A stretch of DNA of 64,000 nt from QZKY01 sp963666295 (lineage in GTDB: Bacteria; Pseudomonadota; Gammaproteobacteria; Burkholderiales; Burkholderiaceae_D). The DNA is taken from positions 558,001-622,000 of the forward strand of contig OY762707.1 in NCBI GenBank assembly GCA_963666295.1. The letters are read 5' to 3'. Position 1 is the first letter of the stretch; every line of letters begins with the position of its first letter. The position numbers were made by a program, and so were the translations under genes. Positions 54,848 to 64,000 of the stretch are shown here, in pieces. The notes below the pieces were generated by a model, which ran no database searches, was not told where the DNA came from, and saw only the letters and a list, made by a program, of their open reading frames with translations.

Positions 54848-57049
54848 ATGACCAACCGAAGCATCATGGCAGACATTTTTGCTGCGCAAAAACATGCCAC
54901 ATCAAGCAGTGACAACGTAACGCTTTCGCCACGCCTGTTGCTCGTAGACGACGAACCAAGGCTCCTGAAGAGCCTGAATGATTTGTTAAGCAACCGTGGT
55001 TATACACTGGCAACGGCGTCCAGAGGGCGTGATGCGATTCATATGCTGGTGGAAAAGCCCTTTGATTTGGTCTTGCTGGACTTGCGTCTGCCAGACATGA
55101 GCGGACATGAGATCATGGACGTCATCAACGCCATGAATATTGACGTCAGCGTCATTGTCATCAGCGGTGAAGTCGGGATTGATTCAGCAATTGGCGCCCT
55201 TCAGCGCGGCGCATTCGATTATCTGCGCAAACCTTATTCGCCCGAAGAACTAATAAAGCGTATAGACAACGCCATCGTGCAGCGCCAACTGGAATTCAGA
55301 AACCAGCATATTGCCAGACAATTGAAGCATTCTGAGAAACTCTATCGCCAACTGGTCGACAATTCACCCGACATCATTTACATGCTGGATGAAAACGGGC
55401 GCTTTACGTTCATCAACAACCGTGTCTCACACTTGCTGGGCATCAGTCCCGACGAACTGATCGGAAAGCATTTCTCCATACTTATTCATAACAATGACGT
55501 TGAGCGCGCGCATCATGCCTTCAACACGCAACACGCTCAATCAAAAGTGACGTCACAAATTGAATTACGCTTGCAACATCATGGCGAGACCAAAGAGAAA
55601 GAGCTCATCTTCGAACATAGCCTTGCCACCGTCGAGTTGCACCTTTCAGAAACCGCGCCGGAAGGCAGACCCGCCGCTAGACAGCATGACAAGAACCTTT
55701 ATTGCGTTGCACGCGACATTACCCAACGCAAGCACGACCAGCAACTGATTTCCTTTCACACGCACCACGACACGCTGACCACACTCCCGAATCGTACCTT
55801 ATTCAAAGATCAACTTGGACTGTCCATCATTCAATCCAAGCGCAGCCAAAAGCATCTTTCCGTCATGTTCATCAACCTGGATCGCTTCAAACTGGTGAAC
55901 GACACGCTTGGCTATATCAAAGGCGATAAATTACTGCAAAAAGTCGCCGGACGCCTGCAAGCCTCGCTTCGCCAAGGCGACATGCTGGCAAGGTTGGGCG
56001 GTGATGAGTTTGCCTTGATCATGCAAAATCTCGACAGTGAACAAGATGCCTCAATCATTGCCGAGAAACTACTCGCGACGCTGCACCATCTATTTGATCT
56101 CGACGGCAACCAGGTTCACATTACCGCCAGCATCGGCTTGGCAAACTATCCCACAAACGGCTCAACCGCTGACGAGTTGATGCGCTGCGCCGACATTGCC
56201 ATGAACCACGTCAAGGGGCAAGGCAAAAATGCATACGGTTTTTACGAAAACGCCATGCGGGATGCCTCACAGGAGAAAATCACCCTTGAGTTCAGTCTGC
56301 TCATGGCACTGGAGCGCAATGAACTGGAAATGTACTACCAGCCGCAAGTTGATGTGGAAACCGGAAAAATCATCGGCGCCGAAGCACTGATGCGCTGGAA
56401 CCACCCCGAGCGCGGGCTGCTGTCTGCCGGCTTATTCATCCCATCCGCAGAAGAAAACGGCCTGATTCTTCCGATCAGCGACTGGATGCTTGGCGCCGTA
56501 TGCAATGACATCCTGACCTGCCGCTCGCACGAACTGGATTCCGCCCACATTGCAATCAATGTTTCGCCCCAATATCTCGACCGCGGTGATTGCACGGAAA
56601 AAATCCGGAGTGCGCTGTTGCAATACGCCATTGAGCCGACAATGGTGAAAGTCGAAATCACAGAAAACATTGGCATCAGCAACACGCAATATGCGCTTGA
56701 ACAGCTCAACCAACTTTCAGCGCTTGGCGTTGGCGTTGCCATTGATGACTTTGGAACAGGCTATTCTTCCCTGTCCTACCTACACCGATTCCCCGTACAC
56801 ACCATCAAGATCGACCAGGCCTTTGTTCAGGAAATTCATTCTGAGGACGGACACTACCCGGTCATCCTCTCGATCATTTCCATTGCCCGCGGGCTTGGCC
56901 TGAATATCGTTGCAGAAGGCGTCGAAACCGAAATCCAGGCAAACTATCTGAGAAGTACAGGTTGCCATGTCATGCAAGGTTATTACTTCCACCGTCCAAT
57001 GCCTCTTGCACAATTTATCGCACTGTTGAAGGCACAAAAAGCTGCCTGA
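54848..57049 (+). CDS. Response regulator with PAS, GGDEF and EAL domains
   Basis: 733 residues. The receiver at about 28-150 keeps the acidic pair in LLVDDEPRLL, phospho-Asp 78 in LVLLDLRLPDMSG and the Lys in YLRKPYSPEEL. A PAS domain at about 165-290 has DIIYMLDENGRFTFINN. GGDEF at about 315-475 has the intact active-site motif ARLGGDEFALI. EAL at about 490-730 has GAEALMRWNHPERG and IDDFGTGYSSLSYLHRFP. Both cyclase and phosphodiesterase motifs look complete, so it can make and/or break c-di-GMP, controlled by phosphorylation, probably from the preceding kinase. Confidence 0.93.
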   Translation: MTNRSIMADIFAAQKHATSSSDNVTLSPRLLLVDDEPRLLKSLNDLLSNRGYTLATASRGRDAIHMLVEKPFDLVLLDLRLPDMSGHEIMDVINAMNIDVSVIVISGEVGIDSAIGALQRGAFDYLRKPYSPEELIKRIDNAIVQRQLEFRNQHIARQLKHSEKLYRQLVDNSPDIIYMLDENGRFTFINNRVSHLLGISPDELIGKHFSILIHNNDVERAHHAFNTQHAQSKVTSQIELRLQHHGETKEKELIFEHSLATVELHLSETAPEGRPAARQHDKNLYCVARDITQRKHDQQLISFHTHHDTLTTLPNRTLFKDQLGLSIIQSKRSQKHLSVMFINLDRFKLVNDTLGYIKGDKLLQKVAGRLQASLRQGDMLARLGGDEFALIMQNLDSEQDASIIAEKLLATLHHLFDLDGNQVHITASIGLANYPTNGSTADELMRCADIAMNHVKGQGKNAYGFYENAMRDASQEKITLEFSLLMALERNELEMYYQPQVDVETGKIIGAEALMRWNHPERGLLSAGLFIPSAEENGLILPISDWMLGAVCNDILTCRSHELDSAHIAINVSPQYLDRGDCTEKIRSALLQYAIEPTMVKVEITENIGISNTQYALEQLNQLSALGVGVAIDDFGTGYSSLSYLHRFPVHTIKIDQAFVQEIHSEDGHYPVILSIISIARGLGLNIVAEGVETEIQANYLRSTGCHVMQGYYFHRPMPLAQFIALLKAQKAA

Positions 57050-57129
57050 AAACGCACACGCCTTGATGCCCTCCACAATCATCATCAGCGGGTACAAGTA
57101 ACGCAAGCACCAACGTTTAAGGGGGCAAT

Positions 57130-57486
57130 ATGAAAAGAGGAATCGCCGTAGCAATAACGATACTCATGATTGCGGGTTGCGCCAGCTACCGTCCTATTGT
57201 CGATATGCAGGGCGTGGATCCGTATCTGTATGAAATGGACCTGAGAGAATGCCAGCAATATGCTGAACAAATTGACACCAGCTCTGAAGTGGTTGGCAGT
57301 ACTGCCGTCGGCACCGTTTTTGGTGCAGCTATCGGCATTGCCGGAGGTGGGCGTAGCAGCCTCGGCACAGGCGCCGCCGTTGGCGCTGTCACGGGTGTCG
57401 CAGCCGGTGGCGCAAAAGCCTCTCGCGACAAAAATCAGGTCATCAGAAACTGCCTGACAGGCCGCGGCTATCGCGTGCTGCGCTGA
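57130..57486 (+). CDS. Glycine-zipper outer-membrane lipoprotein
   Basis: 118 residues. The signal peptide ends in the lipobox IAGC (Cys 17, MKRGIAVAITILMIAGCASY). After YRPIVDMQGVDPYLYEMDLR the middle is a glycine zipper: GTVFGAAIGIAGGG, then GTGAAVGAVTGVAAGGA, alternating Gly/Ala hydrophobic helices, ending CLTGRGYRVLR. This matches the glycine-zipper family of small envelope lipoproteins. Good AAGGGGG before the ATG. Convergent with the flavoprotein gene, 24 bases apart. Confidence 0.88.
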   Translation: MKRGIAVAITILMIAGCASYRPIVDMQGVDPYLYEMDLRECQQYAEQIDTSSEVVGSTAVGTVFGAAIGIAGGGRSSLGTGAAVGAVTGVAAGGAKASRDKNQVIRNCLTGRGYRVLR

Positions 57487-57510
57487 AGAAAGCGAAAGGC
57501 GGGCGAATTG

Positions 57511-58698
57511 CTAACAAGCCTGCCCGGCCGCAACGCCGGAGGCCCATGCCCAATGCAAATTAAAACCGCCCAGCCAGCCGCTGACATCCATCACTTCACC
57601 AACAAAAAACAGACCCGGCACTTTTTTGGCTTCCATCGTTTGTGAAGACAGCTCGTCCGTATTAACACCGCCCAGCGTGACTTCCGCCGTGCGATAGCCT
57701 TCAGTACCATTTAATTTAAGTTGCCATTGGCTGAGCTTGAGCGCAACCTCCTCCATCTCACCCTGACTGAGTTGGTTGAGCGGTTTGTCAAGCAAGGCCA
57801 CATCCAGCAAAGCATCAACCAGACGTCTCGGCAACCACTGACTTACCGTATTCCTCAAATTCTGCTTTGGCCGCCGGAGACACGCCTGCTCCAGCAATTC
57901 ATATACATTTTTACCAGGCAAGAGATCTATACAAATCGCTTCGCCAGGCTGCCAATAATTAGAGATTTGCAAGATCGCCGGGCCTGACAAGCCGCGATGC
58001 GTAAATAGCAGGGCCTCGCTAAATTGCTGGCCGCATGCGGCGGTAATACAGGCTGGCACAGCAATCCCGGAAAGCGTGCCCAACGGCTGTTTTTGTTCGG
58101 CATGCCAGGTAAACGGCACCAGACCCGCACGGGTCGGCACGACGTTCAAGCCGAACTGCTCGGCAAGCTGATAACCCAGTGGTGTCGCCCCCATTTTGGG
58201 TATCGACAAGCCACCCGTTGCAATCACCAATGACTCGCTCTGATACTGCTTTCCACCTGCCTGGACCTCAAAACGCTGATCATCCGGTCGCTCCACACCT
58301 GTTATTTCCGCATCCAAAGTGATCGTCACGCCCGCCCAATCACACTCATTTCTCAATAGTTCCACAATCTGCCGGGCATTATCATTACAAAACAACTGAC
58401 CGTGATCACGCTCGTGATATTCAATGCCATGCCGCTCAATCAACTCGACAAAATCATTGGCCGAATAACGTGCCAAAGCAGATTTGACGAAATGCGGGTT
58501 GCTGCACAAATAGTTTTCGACGCCAACATGCAAATTGGTGAAATTGCAGCTTCCGCCGCCACTAATGGCAATTTTCCGTCCAACTTTGCCGGCATGATCC
58601 AGCACCAGCACAGACCGACCGCGATACCCGGCCGTGGCAGCGCACATCAACCCTGCCGCACCCGCACCGATAACAATGACATCAAATTGTCGTGCCAT
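57511..58698 (-). CDS. BaiN/HI0933-like NAD(P)/FAD-dependent oxidoreductase
   Basis: 395 residues from MARQFDVIVIGAGAAGLMCA, the FAD-binding dinucleotide motif. Then GRKIAISGGGSCNFTNLH, a signature of the HI0933 family, LVIATGGLSIPKMGATPLGY, and the C-terminal GLFFVGEVMDVSGWLGGFNLHWAWASG. The substrate is unknown (family members include BaiN of bile-acid metabolism, but that role is not implied). The start used here lies just behind the T-run of the upstream terminator; a longer start would run through that hairpin. Confidence 0.9.
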   Translation of the reverse strand: MARQFDVIVIGAGAAGLMCAATAGYRGRSVLVLDHAGKVGRKIAISGGGSCNFTNLHVGVENYLCSNPHFVKSALARYSANDFVELIERHGIEYHERDHGQLFCNDNARQIVELLRNECDWAGVTITLDAEITGVERPDDQRFEVQAGGKQYQSESLVIATGGLSIPKMGATPLGYQLAEQFGLNVVPTRAGLVPFTWHAEQKQPLGTLSGIAVPACITAACGQQFSEALLFTHRGLSGPAILQISNYWQPGEAICIDLLPGKNVYELLEQACLRRPKQNLRNTVSQWLPRRLVDALLDVALLDKPLNQLSQGEMEEVALKLSQWQLKLNGTEGYRTAEVTLGGVNTDELSSQTMEAKKVPGLFFVGEVMDVSGWLGGFNLHWAWASGVAAGQAC

Positions 58699-58727
58699 AA
58701 AAAATGCCCCAGAAAATCTGAGGCATT
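58699..58727 (-). terminator. Terminator of the MBL gene touching the start of the flavoprotein gene
   Basis: Arms AATGCC and GGCATT with an inner stem CAGA/TCTG; on the minus strand it is followed by TTTTTT, then ATG of the flavoprotein. It lies 27-55 bases after the MBL stop. The T-run and the flavoprotein start codon are adjacent, so the hairpin may also affect translation of that gene. Confidence 0.7.
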
Positions 58728-58753
58728 GTACCTTTCCTGAACGGAAAAAATCG

Positions 58754-59611
58754 TTAGACGCGCAAACGTCCAATATCAATCATCATCCCGGCATGGCCGA
58801 TCTGAACAATCTGCTCGCCCATTTCTGCCAGCATTCTCTGGCCCGCTTTTTCACCCGTGCAATGGCATGGCACCATAAAAGTCGGCTCCCAGGCTTTCAT
58901 TGCCTTGAGCGTTTCATCCATACGGTTTTGGTCAGCATTGACCAGATGCATCCCCCCTATGACGCCCTTTACCTTTTCAATACCGGTCAGCTTGCGAATG
59001 TAGTCAATCGTATTCACGACACCGGCGTGGCAGCACCCGACCAGAATCACCAGCCCTTCCTCAGTCTCAAACCACATCGACTGATCGTCTTCTATCAGGT
59101 CATCCGTAACGCTTTCTGTGTCCAGGAAGAAGGGGCCGCCAACATCTTCAAACGTCGTATGGCGTGGCACCTTGCCAGTCAGACCCACGCCCGGCATCAG
59201 GTAGAGATTTTTGGCATGTTCAACCACGCGCTCCGCAGGCAATGCCTGGAGCGCCTGGCTAGAGGCTTCCTGAATATTGATGGTGCGCACCGGCGTGCCC
59301 GGTTTACAGCTAAAGCGATCCACATGCACGCCTTCCACGTGATAAATCCTGGCCGTCGTATTCTGAGCCAGAAATTCCGGCACATTGCCCGTGTGATCAA
59401 AGTGGCCATGGCTCAGCACCAGCGCTTCAGGGTCTTTCAAGTCCAGGCCCAGTCTTTTCACGTTTTCCAGCGTAATTTCCGTCTGGCCGGTATCAAACAG
59501 AATTTTACGGCCACCAACATCAACCCAGACGGCAAAACCGTGCTCGGTCTCCAGACCTTCCTTTGCATCGTAATCCACTAACACGGTAATCTTGACTGCT
59601 TCATGCGCCAT
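58754..59611 (-). CDS. MBL-fold metallohydrolase (COG1237-like)
   Basis: 285 residues from MAHEAVKITVLVDYDA, with GAGGGAGG before the ATG; a TTG start five codons upstream is less likely. Metallo-beta-lactamase motifs: LFDTGQTEITLEN, LSHGHFDHTGN (HxHxDH), GLVILVGCCHAGVVN and GGMHLVN. The order matches the group of beta-ribofuranosylaminobenzene-phosphate-synthase-like proteins. Substrate unknown. No signal peptide. Confidence 0.88.
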   Translation of the reverse strand: MAHEAVKITVLVDYDAKEGLETEHGFAVWVDVGGRKILFDTGQTEITLENVKRLGLDLKDPEALVLSHGHFDHTGNVPEFLAQNTTARIYHVEGVHVDRFSCKPGTPVRTINIQEASSQALQALPAERVVEHAKNLYLMPGVGLTGKVPRHTTFEDVGGPFFLDTESVTDDLIEDDQSMWFETEEGLVILVGCCHAGVVNTIDYIRKLTGIEKVKGVIGGMHLVNADQNRMDETLKAMKAWEPTFMVPCHCTGEKAGQRMLAEMGEQIVQIGHAGMMIDIGRLRV

Positions 59612-59726
59612 GCTGGCCTCCCTCAAATTAACTCAACCTCTCATTATCTTTTGTGCTGCCAAGCGACTCAACCGAAATAACCTTACAAAACACAAGGTTT
59701 TTCAGCTTGTCGTCCAAACAGCGAAT

Positions 59727-60743
<1,017 letters not shown>

Positions 60744-60822
60744 GTGGCCTCAACTCAAGCGGTTAATCACTATATTCACGGCATCATACCTGCCGAGCAC
60801 ACCTTTCCTCCAGCAAAAGCGC

Positions 60823-62118
60823 CTATCTGGCCAAAACGCTTGGCAGTTCCTGCCAACTCGTCGTATAACGCGGCGTGCGGTTTTCTGATCGACCCTGCCG
60901 TGGCGCACCCAATCCTGCCGAAGCCAGCGCCAGCGTACTCCGTCCGAAACGCGCATTGACTGCATCCATCATAGCCATCACGCTGGCCGACTGCCGGTTC
61001 GCCGCATCATCGGAAAATAACCCTTGCTGCCGCATCGCAACCGGCGATAAAGCCAGCAAGGCGACACCCGCTTTCTGATACTGATAACCCTCGCGAAAAA
61101 TTCGTTCAAGCCCTGAAAGTGCGGCTCCAGCCAATTGTCGCGTGTCATCCGTCGCCTCTGCCAGCGGCATCGTGATACTGTTGGCATATTGCCGGTCTTG
61201 CTCACAGAAACGGTTTGTCGCCAGATAAACATGTACTGCACCGCACAACGAAGCCTGCTTGCGCAAACGCTCCGCCGCGCGAGTCACATGGGCAGAAACG
61301 GCCTCATTCAATCCGTCGAGCCGTGTCACCCGCACACCAAACGAGCGCGACGCGATGATCTGCTTTTGCGGTTGCGCCACCTCGTCCAGTGCCAGACAGG
61401 AATCCCCTTGCAATTCGCGCACAACGCGCGCCATCACCACACCGAAACGCGCGCGCAACTGATCCTGTGGCGCTTCACGCAGCGCCTGTACATTTTCGAT
61501 GCCCATTTGACGCAAACGCTCAGCCGATTTTCGGCCGATGCCCCACACCTCGCCGACGTCAATCTGCGCCAACAATGTTTCCTGTTTTGTGGCTGACATT
61601 GCGTGAAAATCGCACACACCATCAAACTCTGGTCGCGTCTTGGCAATATGATTAGCCAGTTTAGCTAACGTCTTGGACGTAGCAATGCCAACGCACACCG
61701 GCAAGCCTGTCCACTGCAGGATACGCTGCCGCATCGCCAGCCCCATCTCCGCTGGCGACGCCCATAGCCGCCTCAAGCCGTCGAGACGCACGAAGCTCTC
61801 GTCAATCGAATACACCTCAACATCCGGGCTGAAATCGCGTAGAACCGCCACCACGCGATCACTCATGTCGCCATACAGGACGAAGTTGGAAGACAGCGCG
61901 ACAATCCCGTACCGACGCGCCAAGTCTTTCATCTGAAACCACGGCGTGCCCATCTTGACACCCAGCGCCTTGACCTCATTCGAACGTGCGACCGCACAGC
62001 CATCGTTATTCGACAACACCACCATTGGCCGCCGCTGCAAACGCAGATTAAACACGCGCTCACATGACACAAAAAAATTGTTGCAATCCACCAGTGCAAA
62101 CAAGGAGCGCGCGCTCAT
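60823..62118 (-). CDS. umuC: DNA polymerase V catalytic subunit UmuC
   Basis: Y-family error-prone polymerase used in the SOS response. 431 residues from MSARSLFALVDCNNFFVSCE with the metal-binding Asp, RPMVVLSNNDGCAVARS, YSIDESFVRLDG with catalytic Asp-Glu, and a helix-hairpin-helix GEVWGIGRKSAERLRQMG. Near 360-431 is the C-terminal region that ends LPSVLAR. The ATG overlaps the umuD stop (ATGA), so the two are coupled and SOS-controlled. Confidence 0.94.
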   Translation of the reverse strand: MSARSLFALVDCNNFFVSCERVFNLRLQRRPMVVLSNNDGCAVARSNEVKALGVKMGTPWFQMKDLARRYGIVALSSNFVLYGDMSDRVVAVLRDFSPDVEVYSIDESFVRLDGLRRLWASPAEMGLAMRQRILQWTGLPVCVGIATSKTLAKLANHIAKTRPEFDGVCDFHAMSATKQETLLAQIDVGEVWGIGRKSAERLRQMGIENVQALREAPQDQLRARFGVVMARVVRELQGDSCLALDEVAQPQKQIIASRSFGVRVTRLDGLNEAVSAHVTRAAERLRKQASLCGAVHVYLATNRFCEQDRQYANSITMPLAEATDDTRQLAGAALSGLERIFREGYQYQKAGVALLALSPVAMRQQGLFSDDAANRQSASVMAMMDAVNARFGRSTLALASAGLGAPRQGRSENRTPRYTTSWQELPSVLAR

Positions 62119-62558
62119 ACGCGATACTTCCGAACCACCCCTACGACCACACCCCACACCTGCATTTCCTCGCCCTCTTTGAAGCGAATTGGCGGGTATG
62201 ACGGATTCTCGGCGCGCAATTCCAGCACGCTGCCTCGCCGGTACAGGCGCTTCAACGTATATTCGTGATTAATCACCGCCACCACTATATGGCCGTGAAG
62301 GGGATCAACGGCGCGATCCACCAACACTTTGTCGCCATCCAGAATCCCTGCGCCGATCATGCTATTGCCCTCAACGCTGAAATAAAAGGAAGCGGCCCGA
62401 TGCCGAATCAGGTAGGCATTGATATCCAGACTGCCTTCTGCGCAATCCACCGCCGGCGAGGTAAAACCAGCCGGAATTTTTTGCAGCAGCAGCGGGAATT
62501 CATCCACCCCCGGCAACTCGCCTGCCGGAACCGGCGAAACACAACGACACAAATTCAT
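62115..62558 (-). CDS. umuD: SOS protein UmuD (LexA-like autoprotease)
   Basis: 147 residues. Self-cleavage is expected at the Ala-Gly of KIPAGFTSPAVD; the catalytic Ser is in EGNSMIGAGILDGD and the Lys in EYTLKRLYRRG. The cleaved form joins UmuC as Pol V. Length matches E. coli UmuD (139) with a short N-terminal extension. Driven by the LexA box just upstream. Confidence 0.94.
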   Translation of the reverse strand: MNLCRCVSPVPAGELPGVDEFPLLLQKIPAGFTSPAVDCAEGSLDINAYLIRHRAASFYFSVEGNSMIGAGILDGDKVLVDRAVDPLHGHIVVAVINHEYTLKRLYRRGSVLELRAENPSYPPIRFKEGEEMQVWGVVVGVVRKYRV

Positions 62559-62570
62559 AACGCACCCATA

Positions 62571-62586
62571 CTGTATATATTAACAG
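62571..62586 (-). promoter_or_regulatory. LexA-binding site (SOS box) upstream of umuDC
   Basis: CTGT-N8-ACAG with the AT-only centre ATATATTA matches the classic proteobacterial SOS box, inside a longer palindrome TACTGTATATAT-TAACAGTA. It ends 13 bases before the umuD start and would block the promoter when LexA is bound. Confidence 0.9.
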
Positions 62587-62686
62587 TATAAGTGCGTCTG
62601 CAAAAAAAGAAAACAAAGGGCAACCCCTTTGTGGCCGCCCTCCGAAAACTATTGATGCGGCACGAATAAATTTGAAATATGCGCAT

Positions 62687-62791
62687 GTCATGCCAGCGCA
62701 GGCTAGCATCCAGCGTCGTTAAGATGCCGCTTGGGTCTCAGGCTTACGCTGCAGAGCAAAGCCACTGGGCCCCAGCCTAGGCTGGGGCGAC
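62687..62791. repeat. Inverted pair of REP-like palindromic units (REPIN-like)
   Basis: Unit one (62687-62715) reads GTCATGCCAGCGCAGGCTAG then CATCCAGCG. Unit two (62763-62791) read on the minus strand is GTCGCCCCAGCCTAGGCTGG then GGCCCAGTG. Both share the CCAGC..AGGCT..CCAG core and are inverted with about 47 bases between. Unit two contains the perfect 20-base palindrome at 62769-62788. This is the layout of a REP doublet. The rest of the 333-base gap (62559-62891) has no gene. Confidence 0.7.
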
Positions 62792-62891
62792 TCAAGGGGC
62801 TCAAACTTGAATACTTCAAACTTCAACTAGCCGAATCAATAATGACCGCTTTGCAAAGTTGCCAAGGCTCCTTTCAAGCGTACAAGCAAAA

Positions 62892-64000
62892 TTAAAACTC
62901 TTCCCAATCATCGCCTGCCGACGCACTGGCAACCTTGACGCGCTCTGATTCCGCCGATTCAGTTGAATGGACGGGTAACCGTGTAACATTCTGCGCACGA
63001 TTCGGTCCACGGCGTTCCACTTTCCTGACCACTTCCAGTTTTTTCACGGAAGATGACGCACGGGAACGATTACTGCCAGACTCAGACAGGCGGACTTGGT
63101 TTGTGTCCAGCCTGAAAACGCTGACCACATCTGTTAGCACTTTTGACTGATCCTGCAAGCTCTCCGCAGCCGCTGCCGCTTCTTCAACCAACGCCGCATT
63201 TTGCTGCGTCACCTGATCCATCTGGATGACAGCCTGATTCACCTGCTCAATCCCTTCGCTTTGCTCCTGGCTCGCCGCCGTGATCTCTGCCATGATGTCA
63301 TGCACACGCTTGATGCTGTTTACCACCTCCTCCATCGTGGAACCGGCCGTCTCTACCAGCTTGCTGCCTTCGCTGACCTTGTCAACCGAGTTGTCAATCA
63401 GCTCCTTGATCTCGCGCGCCGCCGCCGCACTGCGCTGCGCCAGACTGCGCACCTCGGTTGCAACCACCGCAAAGCCTCTTCCTTGCTCGCCCGCACGCGC
63501 CGCTTCGACCGCCGCATTCAAAGCCAGAATATTGGTCTGAAAGGCAATGCCATCAATCACGCCAATAATGTCCGACATCTTCTTGGAAGACTCGTTGATC
63601 GCTCCCATGGTTTCAACCACCTCGGAAACCACTTCTCCACCTCGAATCGCCACATCAGAGGCCGTCACAGCCAGCTGATTCGCCTGACGCGCATTCTCGG
63701 CATTCTGACGCACCGTGGAGGTCAACTCTTCCATCGAGGAAGCTGTCTCTTCCAGTGAACTGGCCTGCTGCTCGGTGCGTGAGGACAGATCCATGTTGCC
63801 AGAGGCGATCTGCTGAGAAGCTGTCGCAATGGTTTCTGTACTGCTACGCACATCACCAACAATCCTGATCAGGCTCTCATTCATGTCCTTGAGTGCCTGG
63901 AGCAGTTGACCGGTCTCGTCTCTGGATTGCACTTCAATTCGACTAGTCAGATCGCCTTTGGCTACCGTCTGTGCAACTTTCACCGCCTCGCTCATTGGCC
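62892..64000 (-). CDS. Methyl-accepting chemotaxis protein, C-terminal part (cut by window edge)
   Basis: At least 369 residues of the cytoplasmic part: the end of a HAMP domain (VAQTVAKGDLTSRIEVQS), methylation helices (LSSRTEQQASSLEETASSM), the highly conserved signalling tip VIDGIAFQTNILALNAAVEA ARAGEQGRGFAVVATEVRSL, and the return helices. The variable tail ends in DDWEEF, resembling the WEEF/NWETF-type pentapeptide that recruits CheR/CheB. The sensor and membrane parts are beyond the window. No chemotaxis kinase genes are nearby. Confidence 0.95.
   Translation of the reverse strand, partial: PMSEAVKVAQTVAKGDLTSRIEVQSRDETGQLLQALKDMNESLIRIVGDVRSSTETIATASQQIASGNMDLSSRTEQQASSLEETASSMEELTSTVRQNAENARQANQLAVTASDVAIRGGEVVSEVVETMGAINESSKKMSDIIGVIDGIAFQTNILALNAAVEAARAGEQGRGFAVVATEVRSLAQRSAAAAREIKELIDNSVDKVSEGSKLVETAGSTMEEVVNSIKRVHDIMAEITAASQEQSEGIEQVNQAVIQMDQVTQQNAALVEEAAAAAESLQDQSKVLTDVVSVFRLDTNQVRLSESGSNRSRASSSVKKLEVVRKVERRGPNRAQNVTRLPVHSTESAESERVKVASASAGDDWEEF

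Noticed and set aside
59679..59699. Hairpin AACCTT/AAGGTT behind the D-cysteine desulfhydrase gene
   Set aside because: Its T-run is on the plus strand, where no gene ends, and the stem is only six pairs; not listed as a terminator.

Overview
The window is a chromosomal stretch of a betaproteobacterium. The evidence is the conserved run rpsB-tsf-pyrH-frr-uppS-cdsA-dxr and the tig-clpP-clpX-lon block, plus a methyl-accepting protein ending in a WEEF-type tail. The style is Burkholderiales/Nitrosomonadales-like; I cannot name the genus. Core genes are compactly packed, and the middle third is visibly more AT-rich and accessory.

Layout. 1-5200 (minus strand): translation and cell-envelope housekeeping genes (partial dxr, cdsA, uppS, frr, pyrH, tsf, rpsB). 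5395-13025: nnr, then lon, clpX, clpP and tig (protein quality control). 13251-23127: radC, ispH, glk, a secreted phospholipase-D-like protein, rsmB, purN, a barstar/secreted guanyl-RNase pair, prmC, dsbB, prfA and a response regulator with a degenerate receiver. 23312-24671: small membrane or secreted proteins, the last one cut by an IS21-family element (24660-27207).

27544-28871 holds a small DNA-binding-like protein and an unrecognised 311-aa protein. Two nearly identical IS1182-type elements follow (28939-30557 and 41608-43227) in opposite orientation, each inserted at the same point of a homologous palindromic repeat. Between them lie about 11 kb of defence-like cargo. First is a tight four-gene minus-strand set: a TM0106-type RecB-like nuclease fused to a UPF1-like helicase, a protein with an EVE/PUA-like N-terminus and a DUF3883 nuclease-like C-terminus, a WYL regulator, and a coiled-coil protein with a putative PD-(D/E)XK nuclease domain. 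A divergent DUF4258 gene plus an unknown 171-aa gene follow, then a divergent GIY-YIG-like protein, an N-terminally truncated adenosine deaminase and an AbiV-family protein. Matching 21-bp palindromes (GTGGCTCA-N5-TGAGCCAC type) stand in front of the helicase/DUF4258 divergent promoters and again in front of the coiled-coil gene. This suggests one regulon controlled by the WYL protein and is my best candidate for an undescribed system.

43472-64000 returns to the core genome: a B12-dependent ribonucleotide reductase (nrdJ) interrupted by a 378-aa LAGLIDADG intein exactly before its catalytic cysteine motif, etfA/etfB, a TusA-like protein, alaS, a paired HDOD-histidine kinase and receiver-PAS-GGDEF-EAL protein, a glycine-zipper lipoprotein, a BaiN-like flavoprotein, an MBL-fold protein, a D-cysteine desulfhydrase-like enzyme, a LexA-controlled umuDC operon, an inverted REP pair and the C-terminal part of a chemoreceptor. 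No tRNA, rRNA or CRISPR array was seen.
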